NCBI GenBank assembly: GCA_003551645.1 | Contig: PUND01000099.1 | Location: forward strand, 1 to 34,517 | Source of the DNA: Phycisphaerae bacterium | GTDB taxonomy: Bacteria; Planctomycetota; Phycisphaerae; SM23-33 | Length of the DNA: 34,517 nucleotides | Direction of reading: 5' to 3' | In this document: positions 33,174 to 34,517 of the stretch, piece after piece | Position numbering within the stretch: the stretch's first letter is position 1 | Layout: each line of letters opens with the position of its first letter | Made by a program: the position numbers and the translations under genes | The notes under the pieces: model-generated | Database searches by the model: none | The model's input: only the letters and a program-made list of their open reading frames with translations | What the model was told of the DNA's origin: nothing

Positions 33174-34367
33174 TCAGGCGTTGACGGTCTCGGCCATCCT
33201 TCGGCCCAGCTCCGCGCACTGTTCCAGGTCGTGATCGCCCGGAGCGCAGTTGGCCTCGATCACCGGCTCGACCAGTTCCCACTTGCCGCCGGTGTCGGCG
33301 AACTCTCGCATCCGTTTGACACCCCCGCCGCTCCAGCCGTAGCTGCCGAATATGCCCAGGTGCCTGCCCTCCATGCGGAGAATCTCCAGGTCGCGCAGCA
33401 GAGTGTCCATCGGAGGGAACAGACCGGAGTTGTAGGTGGGCGCGCCGATGATAAGCCCGCCGTACCGCCACGCATCGCGGATGATGAACGACGGATGCGT
33501 CCGCGAGACATCATACGCGCGGATAGTGCTCACGCCGGCGTCGGCCAGGGCGCGTCCGACGGCCTCGGCCATCTTGGCGGTGTTTCCGTACATTGATCCG
33601 AACGCCAGAACCACGCCGGGTTCGGTTTCCTGGCGGCTCCAGCGGGCGTACTTCTGGATGATCTGGCCGGGGTTGCTTCGCCAGACTGGGCCGTGCGTCG
33701 GCGCGATGGTTTTTATCTCCAGCGACTTCAGCTTGTCGATGGCGTTCAGCACCGGTTTGGTGTACTTGCCGACGATGTTGGAAAAGTACCGCAGTATCTC
33801 GTCTTCATAGTGGGCCAGGTCCACCTGGTCGTCGAAGATGCCGTCGTCAAGGGCCGCGAAGCCGCCGAAGGCGTCGGCGGAGAAGAGTATGCCGTCGGTT
33901 TCGTCGAACGTTACCATCGTCTCGGGCCAGTGGACCATCGGCGTAAGGAAGAACCGCAGCTTGTGCCGGCCGAGGTCCAGCTCTTCACCGTCGGCCACGG
34001 TCTTCACCCCGGCGTCGAGGCCGTAGAACTGCTCCAGGAAGCCGGCGGTCTTCCGGTTTCCGACAACCTGCATTTGCGGGAAGGCCTCCCTGAGCGTCCG
34101 CACCGTACCTGAGTGGTCCGGCTCCATGTGGTTGACGATGAGGTAAGCTATGGGCCTGTCGCCTATGACCTCGCGTATGCGGTCCAAATGGTCGGCGGCG
34201 TTGGCATCCTTGACGCCGTCAACGACGGCGACTTTCTCGTCGGCTATGACATAGGAGTTGTACGACACACCCCTCGGCAGCGGCCAGACCCCCTCGAACA
34301 GGTGCGTCTGGTGGTCGTTGACGCCGACCCAGTGGACGTCTTCGGTGATCGGAACACTCAATGCCAT
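33174..34367 (-). CDS. Flavodiiron protein (FprA/A-type flavoprotein)
   Basis: This 397-residue cytosolic enzyme reduces O2 to water and/or NO to N2O, protecting anaerobes. The N-terminal beta-lactamase-like domain (1-248) holds the di-iron ligands: His80, Glu82, Asp84 and His85 in HMEPDH, then His146, Asp165 and His225. The flavodoxin domain (about 252-397) starts with the FMN loop GSMYGNT (257-263) and continues with APTYNSGLFPP. The set of ligands is complete. There is no C-terminal rubredoxin or flavin reductase extension, so it is class A and needs external electron donors. AAGGAGAT lies 6 bases upstream of the ATG. It is monocistronic in the window. Confidence 0.95.
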   Translation of the reverse strand: MALSVPITEDVHWVGVNDHQTHLFEGVWPLPRGVSYNSYVIADEKVAVVDGVKDANAADHLDRIREVIGDRPIAYLIVNHMEPDHSGTVRTLREAFPQMQVVGNRKTAGFLEQFYGLDAGVKTVADGEELDLGRHKLRFFLTPMVHWPETMVTFDETDGILFSADAFGGFAALDDGIFDDQVDLAHYEDEILRYFSNIVGKYTKPVLNAIDKLKSLEIKTIAPTHGPVWRSNPGQIIQKYARWSRQETEPGVVLAFGSMYGNTAKMAEAVGRALADAGVSTIRAYDVSRTHPSFIIRDAWRYGGLIIGAPTYNSGLFPPMDTLLRDLEILRMEGRHLGIFGSYGWSGGGVKRMREFADTGGKWELVEPVIEANCAPGDHDLEQCAELGRRMAETVNA

Positions 34368-34517
34368 CTGTCATCTCCTTACGGAAAGGTCTTGCTTCAC
34401 TGCTGTCCCATCATAAGTTGAATAGTGACAGTTGGATAGGATATTGTTGTTTTGTGGTTTCGGGCTGTGTTTGCGAAAACGCCCGTACAATAGGCATTTT
34501 CTCGAATAAGCTGACGC

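Noticed and set aside
34410-34415. TATGAT on the minus strand as a -10 for the flavodiiron gene
   Set aside because: A good hexamer, but no -35-like sequence lies 16-18 bases upstream and the region is generally less GC-rich, so a chance match is likely.
1-34517. tRNA, rRNA, CRISPR array or replication origin
   Set aside because: I looked for T-arm and repeat-spacer patterns and for DnaA-box clusters and saw none; without tools a divergent case could be missed.

Overview
The window looks like a stretch of chromosome from a GC-rich bacterium of the Planctomycetota/PVC group, most likely Phycisphaerae-like. This is an inference from gene content: a pilMNOPQ-ordered secretin locus resembling the Akkermansia Amuc_1098-1102 cluster, a Sua5/arginine-phosphatase-type fusion, a PA14-PKD-TPR secreted protein, a DUF2723 membrane protein and a YdjY protein. 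There is no 16S rRNA or other direct phylogenetic marker. A flavodiiron protein and several Fe-S enzymes suggest tolerance of low oxygen. No tRNA, rRNA or CRISPR array was seen, and no gap between genes exceeds 300 bases.

Layout. 1-264: the 3' end of an IS110-family transposase, then two short tandem-repeat arrays. 265-2106 (minus): HAD phosphatase and an FtsX/MacB-type permease. 2184-5905 (plus): secreted PA14-PKD-TPR protein, Sua5-LMW phosphatase fusion, and RpiB. 5930-13241 (minus): DUF2723 membrane protein, TPR protein, then a WbpM-type dehydratase, DegT aminotransferase and WbpL-type phosphoglycosyltransferase. 13373-17315 (plus): UbiA-family prenyltransferase, SDR epimerase, TruA and an orphan membrane protein of lower GC. 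17451-22216 (minus): MtaB, type-4 uracil-DNA glycosylase, aldo/keto reductase and an Eis-like acetyltransferase. 22419-33115 (plus): the secretin system, a YdjY/ExbD-like protein and a membrane protein. 33174-34367 (minus): flavodiiron protein.

How the genes work together. The dehydratase, aminotransferase and phosphoglycosyltransferase form a compact module for making a 4-amino-6-deoxy UDP-sugar and loading it on undecaprenyl phosphate. The nearby UbiA, SDR and DUF2723 genes fit further polyprenyl-linked sugar chemistry. Sua5 and MtaB are both steps of the tRNA t6A37 to ms2t6A37 pathway, although they lie in separate operons.

The strongest candidate for an undescribed system is 22.2-33.1 kb. 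It has the order of pilM-N-O-P-Q, but PilM is fused to a PilN-like part that keeps the NLLP peptide. The PilO and PilP positions hold large unfamiliar single-pass proteins. The secretin carries a long acidic linker and coiled coil before its N-domains. No pilin, ATPase or PilC/GspF gene is in the window. A second recurring signal is a set of 7-, 8- or 10-base tandem repeats placed directly after the stop codons of four different genes.
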